A stretch of DNA of 64,000 bases, taken from positions 62,001 to 126,000 of the forward strand of contig JALKBU010004900.1 in the NCBI GenBank assembly GCA_023091735.1, read 5' to 3'. The notes beneath the pieces were generated by a model that had not been told where the DNA came from, did no database searches, and saw only the letters and a program-made list of their open reading frames with translations. The stretch comes from Trichomonas tenax. Its lineage: Eukaryota; Parabasalia; Trichomonadida; Trichomonadidae. Made by a program: the position numbers and the translations under genes. Numbering within the stretch: position 1 is the first letter of the stretch; every line of letters starts with the position of its first letter. Shown here piece after piece: positions 37,580-47,500 of the stretch.

Positions 37580-38717
37580 ATGCCAAGTCTCTTAGTTCAA
37601 GGAGAAGATTATACCGACCCAGAATTATCAGACTCAAGCCACTCTTCTTGGGTAAATGACGCAGTCTCTAGAAAGGCACAGCCTTCTCCTCTTACTACAA
37701 AGGCTATCGATATCGATAACTTTAATTTATTGCCACCACCAAACCAAGGCACAAACAGCAGAGGAAGTACTCAGGCAGGAATGATCGCGCCTTTATCGAA
37801 GCTCAGTGGCATTACACCCAACAGAAGTCTCGATATTCTTCCAAATCCTGGCTTGCTCAAATCAAAACCAGAACAAATGCCGCAAAGAGGTCAACATCAT
37901 CACGTTGAGGACCAGAGATTGGAAATATACAATGGACTCGATAGTTTTATCGAGAGTACAAACGCAGATGCACAATGGGATGATTTGCCTGTAGCAGAAG
38001 GAATGTCTTTTGGTGATGAATTGTATGACAGCCAAGTTTCTTCAAATCCACGCTCATCAAATACTTTTGAATATATGGCATCGAATAGAGACGATATGAT
38101 GCAGTCCAATCAGGTAGCATTCATGTCGGGATTTCAAATGCTCAATAAGGTTCCTTCATTAAGTACGTTGCCAAATTTAAATTTCGATATACACAACATG
38201 GACAAGCTTTCAATGCTTCTTGAACTTGACATTTTCATATTGCCTTCAAGAACATGTGAAATTTGCAAACAAACAATCGAAGGAAATTATGCCTTTATAA
38301 ATGGCGCATATTATCACAATCAATGCGTTAAATGTTATGGTTGCCAGAAGCACCTTGATGACGATAGTGCTTGCATTTATCAAGAGCACATCATGTGCAA
38401 AGGAAAGGAAAATATTATCACAAAGATTGCTTCGTTTGCAGAGTCTGTGGCGAAAAGTTAGAAGTCAACACCACAAAGGCATATCACAACAGACTGCACT
38501 GTAGGGAATGCTATGAAATGAGAATGAAGTTGGATTCAGATCCATCACTTACACTCCACAGAATACTATTCAGCTCCACAACATGGTGGAAAAGATGAAG
38601 ACTATTAAAGAGTTCAAGAGAGTGCCAAGAAGTGAGATGGCACTCGAAGGACTTCCGCAGGTAGTCACAAACACAATCAGAACACCAAATGTTGAAGATC
38701 TTACAATGTATCCATAA
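37580..38717 (+). pseudogene. LIM-domain gene with disrupted reading frame
   Basis: The coding signal uses three phases in turn. The first frame (37580-38461) encodes a Ser/Asn/Pro-rich region and then a LIM1 finger at about 38252-38400 ('CEICKQTIEGNYAFINGAYY', 'HNQCVKCYGCQKHL', ending HIMCK). A second phase around 38400-38540 gives the second half of LIM2 ('GKYYHKDCFVCRVCGEKL', 'LHCRECYEMRMK'). A third phase ending in TAA at 38715 continues 'IQLHNMVEKMKTIKEFKRVP'. The first half of LIM2, about 25 residues, is missing at the first break. LIM domains are paired zinc fingers for protein binding. It is either a pseudogene or a sequencing/assembly fault. Confidence 0.7.
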
Positions 38718-38775
38718 TAATTGTTTAAAGCTTATAAATATTACTGTTAATAATTTTCAGGATTGATGTTAGTAT

Positions 38776-38800
38776 TGACATGTAAAGTGTCAATTTTTTA
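38776..38800 (+). promoter_or_regulatory. TGACATGTAA followed by GTGTCAATTTTTT
   Basis: A reverse-oriented TTACATGTCA (38776-38785) lies three bases before GTGTCAATTTTTT (38788-38800), about 105 bases upstream of the uS10 start. It combines both recurrent elements of the window. Confidence 0.45.
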
Positions 38801-38903
38801 TAATAGGGTCTGCAACCATAATTTTAAGGGTAATATTTAACAAAAATATTGAATACATAACCGTTAAATTTGAATTACTCTGTTTGGCTTGCCTTTCCAA
38901 GTC

Positions 38904-39275
38904 ATGGCTGACCACGTCGTTCCAACAGGCGATGAAAAGAAGGAGATCGTTGAGGATCTTCCAGTCCAGAAGATTCGCCTCACAATCACCTCCTCTAAGC
39001 TTCCAAATCTCCAGAGAGTTTGTGGCAATCTCATCGGCAAACTGAAGAAGTCCAATCTCAAGGTCCGCGGTCCAATCCCAATGCCACGCCGCCGCCTGAG
39101 AATCACAACTCGTCGCGCTCCATGCGGTAACGGTACTGAGACATATGATCATTTCGAGCTTCGTATCTACAAGCGTGTTATCGATTTCCAGGGCACAGCT
39201 GAAGCTGTTAAGCAAGTTACACAAATCGCTATCGAACCAGATGTTCAAGTCGAAGTTTCAGTTATCACAGAGTAA
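38904..39275 (+). CDS. RPS20: 40S ribosomal protein uS10 (S20)
   Basis: 123 residues from MADHVVPTGD; the frame extends upstream only to a TTG. Diagnostic uS10 motifs are present: 'KIRLTITSSKLPNLQRVC' for the first strand and helix, 'KVRGPIPMPRRRLRITTRRAPCGNGTETYDHFELRIYKRVIDF' for the basic RNA-binding loop, and the closing strand 'PDVQVEVSVI'. The length matches eukaryotic S20 (about 119). It sits in the head of the small subunit near the decoding region. Codon use is biased toward G/C-ending codons, as in the P2 gene. Confidence 0.97.
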   Translation: MADHVVPTGDEKKEIVEDLPVQKIRLTITSSKLPNLQRVCGNLIGKLKKSNLKVRGPIPMPRRRLRITTRRAPCGNGTETYDHFELRIYKRVIDFQGTAEAVKQVTQIAIEPDVQVEVSVITE

Positions 39276-39641
39276 ATAATATATAATGGATGCTTTTGAA
39301 ATACTGATTTTTAAAAAAGCAAATTAAATCCTTAATATACTGAAATTGAATGTATTCTTCTCATACATTATCAAAGGAAAAATATTTATTATGAAAATAT
39401 ATTGATGCTAACATGAATGACCATACACTGACTATCCTTCTATAAATGAGTCTACAGTCCTATCATTGATCGTTGGTTTTAATTTCAAAATGTATCAATT
39501 GGGGAAAAAGTGAGCAGAAACACTGAATATTGATGAGATATAAGAGGTTGTCCTATAAGCTCTAAAAATACAAAAGAACGAAGGTTTATTTAACAGAAGG
39601 AAGTGTTGTCAAATTTTCATTTCTGCCGCATTTGACAAATA
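39276..39641. other. Intergenic before the AP-3 mu gene
   Basis: AT-rich spacer. TTGTCAAATTTTCATTTC (39606-39623) lies 19 to 36 bases before the ATG and contains both the TGTCAAATTT element and an Inr-like TCATTTC. A TTTGACAAAT abuts the start. Nothing else was recognised. Confidence 0.45.
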
Positions 39642-40784
39642 ATGCTGAAGGGTGTCATACTCTTTAACACTAGAGGTGACATCCTTGTTGACAAAAGCGG
39701 TGGCAGTGGTGTTACCAAGGCAGACATCGAAATTCTTCGTGGATCAATCATTCCATTCAAGAGATTTGCTCCTATATTCGAATCTTTTGGGAATATTTAC
39801 CTCACACATCAACAAAATGACGTCTATGTTGTCGGAGTGTGCAAAGATTACCAAGAAACAGCATTTGTTGCTGACATGCTCGTTACTTTAACAGGATTTA
39901 TCGAAGAAACGATCAAAGTGCCGCTTTCTGAAGCCAAAATCAAAACAGATTTCGCAATGATATACATGATCATAGACCAATTTCTTGTTGATGGGTATCC
40001 AATCGCATCAGATATCAATACTTTGACACAATTTGTAAATCCTCTTCAATCAAACAAACCTAAATCGCGGTGGGGCTTTAGAGACAAAAAATATATCGAT
40101 TGTCAGATAATAGAAACATTAGACGTGTTTTTCGATTCACAAGGTTATATTTCTTTATTTCAGATTCGTGGCGTCGTTGTTGTCAGTGCCAACATTGATT
40201 CGGGAATGATAACAATGGAATACAAGCATCCACCTAGCGCTTTTGAGCCAACGTTTTCTTCATTTGTCACTAAAGTTCCAGGAAAGCAAAATTTAATAAC
40301 TTTAGTGCCGTCACCGTATCCAGTAAACATAATCAACTACACAATTGTTGCGAACGCGATTCCTCCACCAATAATGTTACGGCCGAAATTTTCGTGGATG
40401 TCTGCTGGGGTTCGGATTGAAATGGAGTGCAAATTTGGAGATGTTAAGCCTTCATTTTGCTATATTTCATTCCTGATTCCACCTTCTATGTTACCTCCAT
40501 CTTTAGCTGTGACAGAAGGTACTGTTTCATACAACATAGAGACTAGAACTGTTCTCTGGGAGTTGTCTTCTCAGTTAAATCACGCACTTTTGACAGGTTG
40601 GATCCCGAATGATAGTGCACCATTTACAGAAATCGTCACATCAGTTAAATTCTCTATCTTTGGACCTCTCATTTCAGGGTTCTCCATTACTGATACACGT
40701 TCAACTATAGGAGATGAAACTGTTACAAAAAGTACAAAATGTCAGATTGCTAGTGGTAGATATGAGTTTGCACCACTGAAATGA
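39642..40784 (+). CDS. AP3M: AP-3 adaptor complex mu subunit
   Basis: 380 residues. The N-terminal 130 form the longin-type fold of adaptor medium chains ('MLKGVILFNTRGDILVDK', 'DFAMIYMIIDQFLVDGYPIASD'). The C-terminal mu homology domain starts at about residue 150 ('KKYIDCQIIETLDVFFDSQG') and ends 'SGRYEFAPL'. The phrase 'DGYPIASDINTLTQFVNP' and the blocks 'VTEGTVSYNIETRTVLWEL' and 'VKFSIFGPLISGFSIT' resemble AP-3 mu ('PTQGSYTFDPVTKVLTWDV', 'QFKIQQLAISGLKV') more than AP-1, AP-2 or AP-4. AP-3 sorts cargo from endosome or Golgi to lysosome-like organelles. It lies just upstream of the Vps18 gene on the same strand. Confidence 0.85.
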   Translation: MLKGVILFNTRGDILVDKSGGSGVTKADIEILRGSIIPFKRFAPIFESFGNIYLTHQQNDVYVVGVCKDYQETAFVADMLVTLTGFIEETIKVPLSEAKIKTDFAMIYMIIDQFLVDGYPIASDINTLTQFVNPLQSNKPKSRWGFRDKKYIDCQIIETLDVFFDSQGYISLFQIRGVVVVSANIDSGMITMEYKHPPSAFEPTFSSFVTKVPGKQNLITLVPSPYPVNIINYTIVANAIPPPIMLRPKFSWMSAGVRIEMECKFGDVKPSFCYISFLIPPSMLPPSLAVTEGTVSYNIETRTVLWELSSQLNHALLTGWIPNDSAPFTEIVTSVKFSIFGPLISGFSITDTRSTIGDETVTKSTKCQIASGRYEFAPLK

Positions 40785-40995
40785 AGAAGCTTCCTATACT
40801 AATAAATACATGTTTGTTTTTATCAACTAATAATGATTGAAAATAAGAATTCTTTGAATTTATTTTTCGAGTGCAATCTTTTGTTAACGGAGAGAGGAAC
40901 TCTAGAAATTCATAAATAGTCTTGTTGCGATCTTTCGGCATGAATATCTATCTGAATTTTTGCTTCCGAGATATGCAATTTGATAAGGTTAAATT

Positions 40996-41004
40996 TCACT
41001 TTTT
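40996..41004 (+). promoter_or_regulatory. Inr core promoter TCACTTTTT
   Basis: A perfect initiator 4 to 12 bases before the ATG of the Vps18 gene. Initiation at the A (40998) would leave an 11-base leader. Confidence 0.75.
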
Positions 41005-41008
41005 ATAA

Positions 41009-43363
41009 ATGAACTTTGAAGAGATTACAAATATATTTAATCCTTTTTTATCATCCAAAATGATAGGATATGCGGTACGTCCTACAACTATTTGGACACT
41101 GCGCAGCGATTCCACTATATACGTTTTCAAAAGGTCTAATCCAAGAGTATTCTCGAAATTTCCATTCGATGGCCTCGACCCTGTTCTCGCTAAAATATCT
41201 GTCGACAAGCTAGGCGAAAAATGTGTTATTTTCTGGGATAGGCTTCCGATTTTATATTTCTCGCTTGCAACAGGACAGTTTACTGTCATTCCAAACATCA
41301 AACCATCATTTTACCCATCTGCTGCATGCTGGATGACTGATTCCGATGGCTCAAGCAAAATGCTTTTCGGATCAATTACCGGTGAAATTATGTCAATAAC
41401 TTCTGATGAAGATCACATGATTGAATACTTGCACGTGATGTCAAGAGGCCAAATTATTCGCGAATTACACAGCCATGTCATGGGAAACATCAAAATGATT
41501 TTCGTTAATGTTGATGATCAAATAATAACATTCTACGGATCTGGAACGCTTAAACAAATATTTGAAAAAGGTCCTTCGAACAAAGTTATCGTACTTCTGA
41601 CTTCAGATATCCAAACAGGAGTCGAAATGGCTTCGAAAATTCTCCTCGATACGTACGAAGGCAAATTAAGACTTTCTACCTTCCATACTCTTGGTGTTAT
41701 CTCATATTATGCAAATATGGATGGTGAAAGACTTGCAAACTATGAACAAAAAATCTCTGAAATCGATATCTCAAATGTTTCAACGTTTGAAACATGCCCA
41801 TGGGGATTCCTTATTGGACTAGAAAAGAATATACTCTTCCTTTATAATTTGAAACCCAAAGCTTCTCTTCCGATTCAAAATGTCAAACAAATTCATTGTG
41901 ACTATAATGGCCTCGTTTTATTTACTGAAATAGAAATCATAACAATCCCAATGAAGTCATTTTTACAATATCTTGTTCATGATGCAATCAAACATAAATT
42001 ATTTGATTATGCCTTGATTCTTGCCGGTAATGATTCAATTAGATATTATGTATTACGCAAGCAAGTAGAAAAGATGAACCAGGATAAGATTGGAACTTAT
42101 TTGGTTTCTTTGAATTGGAAATTGAATGAAATTGTTCAAGCAATTGGTATGGACACAATACCAACTCTTACATATTTGATCGAAGTTCTTAATCAAATGC
42201 CAAAAACAAAAACAAAACAAAGACTTTCACTTCTATTTTGGACATTTCAATTGTTCTGTAAATTCCATCCAAATCTCGACAAACAATTCCTTAAATTCCT
42301 TCGCGACTATGCATCAGACCTTCCAAGATCAGAAACATACTCTATTCTCGAAGAAATTAATTGCAAAGACGGAATTATCGAGTTTGCGAAAGCATTAGAT
42401 GATAAACAAAAGATAGTTGATCTATTAGTTTCAAGCAGCGACTTGCCTCAGCTAATGAGTTATCTTGCTTCGATCTCAGATAGCAAATTAATTTCGTACT
42501 CGTTATTACGCTTGACCACATCGAATTCAGAAAAGGTTGAAGAATTCTTAGTTGCCAACAGTCTAAAAATATTAACTGCTGACCAGCTTCCACTTCTTGC
42601 ATTAATTCCGACTGTTGCTTCAACAGTTTTAACAGATTTTTCAAGTGATAACCTCGTAAAGAACATATACATCATGTCGTTGTGTATGAATCACCAAGAT
42701 GAAAGAATTATTCAAATATTAAATCGTTCGAAACCAGATTATGCCTTGTTATATCGATTTACTAAGACATTTGAGTGCAATCAAGCGGCTTCAAGTTTGC
42801 TTATTCGTCTGAACAGGCCCAAACAAGCTGTCCGCGTCGCAATGAAATTTGGAACAAAATTTGTTCATACATTCTTAGCAGGAATCAAAGATAATAATGC
42901 TCAAAAGGCAGCATGGTCTGAATTCGTTCATAATATTTCTGGTGAAGACAGAAATAAAGCAATTAACAGATTAATTGCAACAAACTTATTCACATTCGAA
43001 GAACTTATAGATGTCATTGGTGATGATACCTATCTCTATGAATATGCAGATGAAATGCTTTCAGCTGTTAAATTGATGGAGAAAGAATCAGAAACTATTT
43101 ATTTCAAAACAAACTTCCACAACGTTCGTGCTCCAGATTTCCCATTGTCATATGTTGACACTTGCCACTGCTGTCCATTACCGCTTCTGGGCACAAAATT
43201 CACAGCTTTTCCATGCGGTCACAAAATGCATAATGAATGTCTTCATAAAGCTATTGATGAAATTAGAGAAATGTACCCAGATGAGCATATTGATGATCTT
43301 GAATCATGTCCAGTGTGCGGTATGTATAGTGTTGAGACTGTTTCACAGCCTTTCACGAAATAA
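41009..43363 (+). CDS. VPS18: Vps18 (HOPS/CORVET core subunit)
   Basis: 784 residues, shorter than human VPS18 (973). The N-terminal 330 residues look like a beta-propeller ('KCVIFWDRLPILYFSLATGQF', 'LYNLKP'). The middle is clathrin-heavy-chain-type alpha-solenoid ('HDAIKHKLFDYALILAG' and following helices). The C-terminus, residues about 714-775, is a RING-type zinc finger: 'CHCCPLPLLGTKFTAFPCGHKMHNECL' and 'CPVCG', the arrangement seen in Vps18. Vps18 is shared by the HOPS and CORVET tethers that fuse endosomes and lysosomes under Rab5 and Rab7. An Inr 11 bases upstream supports the start. Confidence 0.88.
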   Translation: MNFEEITNIFNPFLSSKMIGYAVRPTTIWTLRSDSTIYVFKRSNPRVFSKFPFDGLDPVLAKISVDKLGEKCVIFWDRLPILYFSLATGQFTVIPNIKPSFYPSAACWMTDSDGSSKMLFGSITGEIMSITSDEDHMIEYLHVMSRGQIIRELHSHVMGNIKMIFVNVDDQIITFYGSGTLKQIFEKGPSNKVIVLLTSDIQTGVEMASKILLDTYEGKLRLSTFHTLGVISYYANMDGERLANYEQKISEIDISNVSTFETCPWGFLIGLEKNILFLYNLKPKASLPIQNVKQIHCDYNGLVLFTEIEIITIPMKSFLQYLVHDAIKHKLFDYALILAGNDSIRYYVLRKQVEKMNQDKIGTYLVSLNWKLNEIVQAIGMDTIPTLTYLIEVLNQMPKTKTKQRLSLLFWTFQLFCKFHPNLDKQFLKFLRDYASDLPRSETYSILEEINCKDGIIEFAKALDDKQKIVDLLVSSSDLPQLMSYLASISDSKLISYSLLRLTTSNSEKVEEFLVANSLKILTADQLPLLALIPTVASTVLTDFSSDNLVKNIYIMSLCMNHQDERIIQILNRSKPDYALLYRFTKTFECNQAASSLLIRLNRPKQAVRVAMKFGTKFVHTFLAGIKDNNAQKAAWSEFVHNISGEDRNKAINRLIATNLFTFEELIDVIGDDTYLYEYADEMLSAVKLMEKESETIYFKTNFHNVRAPDFPLSYVDTCHCCPLPLLGTKFTAFPCGHKMHNECLHKAIDEIREMYPDEHIDDLESCPVCGMYSVETVSQPFTK

Positions 43364-43737
43364 CCTATTTTTACTATTTAGTTGTTAAAATATTGAATGT
43401 TTTTATGTTTAATTATCACACATTTAAGCAGCAATCTTTCAAATAATGCTTTATCAATCAAAAATATTATTTCCTCGGAAACCTTGATACATTTCAGGTA
43501 TTAAATAATGTGACTTATGCACACCTCATTCTCCATAGTTTAAGATTCCAAACTTGAAAAATTTCATAAAAATGTGATTAAATAAGGTAGAGCCTTAGCA
43601 AATGAAATATAATCGTCACTTAGGTAGTATCTCTACTATATATATCAAAGTGAAGTGAAGTTATAGCATTTGATGAAAAAGTAAGAAAATTCTCGACAGT
43701 TTACCTTAAGAAGTAAAACGCTACGTAACCTGTTGGT
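43364..43737. other. Intergenic between convergent genes
   Basis: AT-rich 3' flank between the Vps18 gene and the C2 gene. Nothing recognised. Confidence 0.4.
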
Positions 43738-44133
43738 TTACTGGAAAGGAGCAGCGCCAGGCTCAGCGACGTGGATTGTTAAGCGGATCTGGCCGCCCTT
43801 CTTGACTCCTCTGACTGGCGTCAAGCTGTACCACTTGTCAACAACCTTTCCGACTGGGAACTGGTTCATTGGGAGCTTGAGGCAGGAGATTGGATCGTCG
43901 TTGTTGCCACTGTCGTCATCCTTGAGGAAGACAGTCAATGTGTCGATAGAGAGGTCCTCGGATGTGAAGTGGAACTCCTCATTCCAGACTGGAGTATAGT
44001 CATCCTCGATTGTTCTTGTTTTCTGAATGTTGCGGGAAGCGTTGTACTGAAGGATGGCGAAGGCATCTGTCTTGCCGAATAAATCCATCTTTGGAAGTTC
44101 CTTGGCTTCAACAACGCGGACGTGAACCTGCAT
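43738..44133 (-). CDS. Single C2-domain protein
   Basis: 131 residues, almost exactly one C2 domain with no extra module, signal or membrane anchor. The calcium-site aspartates are present: Asp17 and Asp23 in '[13 protein letters not shown]', and the later '[13 protein letters not shown]' loop. '[18 protein letters not shown]' is the standard C2 strand pattern (T....NP.WNE.F.F). C2 domains bind acidic phospholipids, often under calcium control, in trafficking and membrane repair. Codon use is strongly G/C-ended, like the ribosomal genes here, suggesting high expression. The start ATG is the first in frame. Confidence 0.93.
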   Translation of the reverse strand: MQVHVRVVEAKELPKMDLFGKTDAFAILQYNASRNIQKTRTIEDDYTPVWNEEFHFTSEDLSIDTLTVFLKDDDSGNNDDPISCLKLPMNQFPVGKVVDKWYSLTPVRGVKKGGQIRLTIHVAEPGAAPFQ

Positions 44134-44180
44134 AAATTATATTTGTAAACCTCACAAATAACAGCACGATAAGCGATACA

Positions 44181-44189
44181 TCATTTTTT
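44181..44189 (+). promoter_or_regulatory. Inr core promoter TCATTTTTT
   Basis: A perfect initiator lies directly before an ATG at 44190, with a predicted 7-base leader. It drives a 61-codon frame described next. Confidence 0.55.
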
Positions 44190-44375
44190 ATGCATTGTGT
44201 GTGCACTGTTGGCTCCATTAAGACCAAATGCGCTGGATTCTTTAACTTTTGGGCAATTTTTACTCATTTTGATTGCCCATTGCGAAAGAAGAGGGCTGTG
44301 TTCGTAGCCATATACTGGTTTATTTCTCAGAATAAACAATGTCACGTCTGTTTTCAACAACTAGATGGCAAATAA
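44190..44375 (+). CDS. Small cysteine-rich frame, 61 residues
   Basis: Begins MHCVCTVGSIKTKCAGFF and ends QCHVCFQQLDGK at a TAA. It contains seven cysteines in 61 residues, mostly as CxC or CxxC-like groups, plus a hydrophobic middle. The only positive support is the perfect Inr immediately upstream; the frame could equally be chance in the C2 gene's 5' region. No family is recognised. Confidence 0.35.
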   Translation: MHCVCTVGSIKTKCAGFFNFWAIFTHFDCPLRKKRAVFVAIYWFISQNKQCHVCFQQLDGK

Positions 44376-44592
44376 TTTGATAAGAATTCAATATGAGGAA
44401 TATACCTTCAAAATCAAATGAATGTGTTTAATTTGGAAATTACATTATGAATGTTGTTTACCATTATAGTAAAATGAATCCTTTATATGTTTTTTTCATC
44501 ACAAAATGGATTCAGGAATTTCGACATGTAAAAATAAATCTGCCAAATAAAAATACATAAAATTGAATAAGAAAACAAATAAACAAAACATT
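44376..44592. other. Intergenic
   Basis: AT-rich. CGACATGTAA (44522-44531) is a one-mismatch reverse copy of the recurrent TTACATGTCA element, here downstream of the BEACH gene stop. Nothing else recognised. Confidence 0.4.
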
Positions 44593-47500
44593 TTATATCT
44601 GTGAATTACGAATTGCGAATTCAGATGGAATGATCTGAACTCTACCGCTGTTAGTAATAGTATATATATAATCAGAATCTTCGGAAATGTTGAGACAAGT
44701 AACATGACCACCACAGCTTGCAAAAGGCGCGAGTTTCGAAGATCCGTAGTAAGCTTCAAATGAGTATAATTTGCCTTTATCATTGGCAAGAATCACATAA
44801 TCGAATCCATCTTTGGACGAGATGCGTTCGATACTTGTAACATGGAAATCGACTTCAAAGTCCTGAATGACAGTTCCATCAATAGTCATCACTGCAATAT
44901 ATTCCTTTTCATTACATTCAACCATCTTTGTGTAATGGATGACGATGAATCCCCAAGCATTAGTTACAATTACATTACGAGGGAAGGATCCATCGCAAAG
45001 TGATTGTTTCCATGTGATTTCGCGTCGACGGGAATCAATGGAAAAGATATTACCACAGTGAGTGCAAGTTATGATGGTGTGGAAGTTCTGCGAAACATGA
45101 CAACACGTGACTTCATCGTCATAAGTTGCAACAGAGAAGAGTGGCTGTAGTGATTCACTTGACATTGCATACACACGAGTGTCATCACCGCCAGAAGCAA
45201 TAACACGTGATGATGAAGAAATGCAATTGACACCTGAAAAGTGTGCAGAAATACTTTTCGTAGTCTTTTTATTAATGTCAACTGCAAGGAGAGATCCTAA
45301 ACGTGTTGACATTATAATGACGTTATTTTGGTTCATAACTCCAAACTTTCCTTTGCGACTCTGAATAATTGAAATATCAAATTTCATGATTTCATCAACT
45401 TCACCATGAAAATCTGAAGAGTAAATAATTCCACTTTCTGTGAGAATAATAATTACTTGTTTCTTTGAGTCAACGAAAGCAAGAAGGACATTATCAATAT
45501 TTGTAACAAATGATATTAATTCGTTGCTTGCTACCTTGCCTTCTTCATGCTTGGCAGGATGTGATGAATCAAACATCTTTGGCGGATTTTGGCCAAGCTT
45601 GTGCATCTTATCTTCTTTCTTATATTGTAATCTTTTCTCGTTTAATGGTGGAGAGTCTATATATAGATCGTTATCGAATTTTGAAAAGAATTTCTCGCCT
45701 TCTTGTCCGCGGCTATTGACACCCCAAACCAAATCAATCCATTTTTCAAGATGTGGTATTTTTTCGAGAGCTTTGCGATGAATGTAAACAAAATCAAGAG
45801 GAGTTTTTGCCCATGGTGGTAATTTGACATCATCTATATTTTGGGCTGTGTTGTCATTGCTTGTTTCAAGATTACTTGCATTCGTGAAAATTTTATAATC
45901 GAAGAAGAACTCTGGAGTAAGTTCTATAAAGTTATTGATTGCTTGATGAGAAATTTTTGCGGAATCAGCGATTGAATTGAATAGCATTTTCGGATCAGTT
46001 TTGTACTTCATATTGAAGAATCTTGTAGTGAATGGTTCTTCTCTCATGTTATAAAATGCAATATAATAAGGTTCCATCATTGAGCTCTTGTAAGCTGTTT
46101 CTTTCTGTTTCAAAATTTTTCGGTTAGACTCAGTTTGTGCAGCCATAGGATATGACATATCTCTATATGATTCAGCTTCAATTGTTTGACAACTGTAGTC
46201 TTTGAATATCCATGGCATTATTGGATAAGAAGATTCGCAATGGAAAGAACGGCCACTTAAATGATTTAATGACATTAAATACTCAAAATTGGAAATTTGC
46301 CTATTGACCCATTTCTCTGTTAGCTTGGTATTCTTGAACATCTCTTTATTTGTGCTACTCTGGATACGTGCATGAGATCCTTCCCAACGATGTGACATTG
46401 TCTTTAGCGCTTCCTTTGCGCTTTTTGTGTGTAGTTTGATCAGTATACTTTCTCCATCATAATTGAATATTTCCAAACCATTACTATAACCATAGAAATA
46501 TCTGCAAAGAACATCGGATATATTTGTTGCTGGGATGACTCTTTGTTCTTCATTCATATAATCAATCACAATTGCAGATTTCGTAATATTGAAGACAGCT
46601 TCGTGTTTTCTATCAATTTTTATAATAGAGCACTGATCTGAAAACAAAACTTTGCTAACGAAGACATCATCTTCAGATGAAGATGACTCATCATCTGAAT
46701 CGGAGAAGAACAGTGAGAAAGAGGAGGAAGGACTAAAGTCATCTTCACTTTCATCATCCATTTTATCAAATTCAAATGAACTATGAGTTCTTGAGAAATA
46801 ATTAGTATGAACTTCTTCACTTTCATCAATTACACGTGCTTTCATTGGACAATAGTATGAGCAGATTGTTGAATCGCGCTTGAAAATTGCTGGTTGATCG
46901 TTTTTCTTTTCTTTTTCCCATGGTGCACATGGAGAGGTCATTCTCATCCAAAATCTGCGCCATTGGAAAGCAGTTTGGCGCTTAAGTGTATCAACAGCTT
47001 TAAAAACATTTTCAAGTATAAATGTTGAGAATGGAAGTTTGTAATTATCAGCATTCATCTTATTTTCCATGCATGTCTTTCTTTGCTTCAAAATTGAGTT
47101 TGATAACTTTGTCATCTCGCATGTATAGTACATAACTTTTGGAGAAAGTTGCTCGATGAGATTGGGAATAGCATCAAGCTGTTGAGCTGTGCGTTGGCTG
47201 AATGGGATAGTTGATCCGGCTCGTTTCATATGTGAAGCCAGCAACTGCATAAATGCAGAGGATGGCTTATGCTGAGCCAAGAATATGGTAATAATTTTCA
47301 TAATTTCAGGGCCTCTTGATGAAAGTGCAAAAGCTGCATAAAGGGCTCCTAAATCATTATATTCTTGCAAGGGAATGCATATGATGATCTCTACACACGT
47401 AATTGCAAGATCAACATCAACCCATGTTCCATCTTCGGGATGGAAGTTAATTCCATATGTATATTCTCTTGGTGTCTTAGCTTGCTCAAGCTTTGCAATG

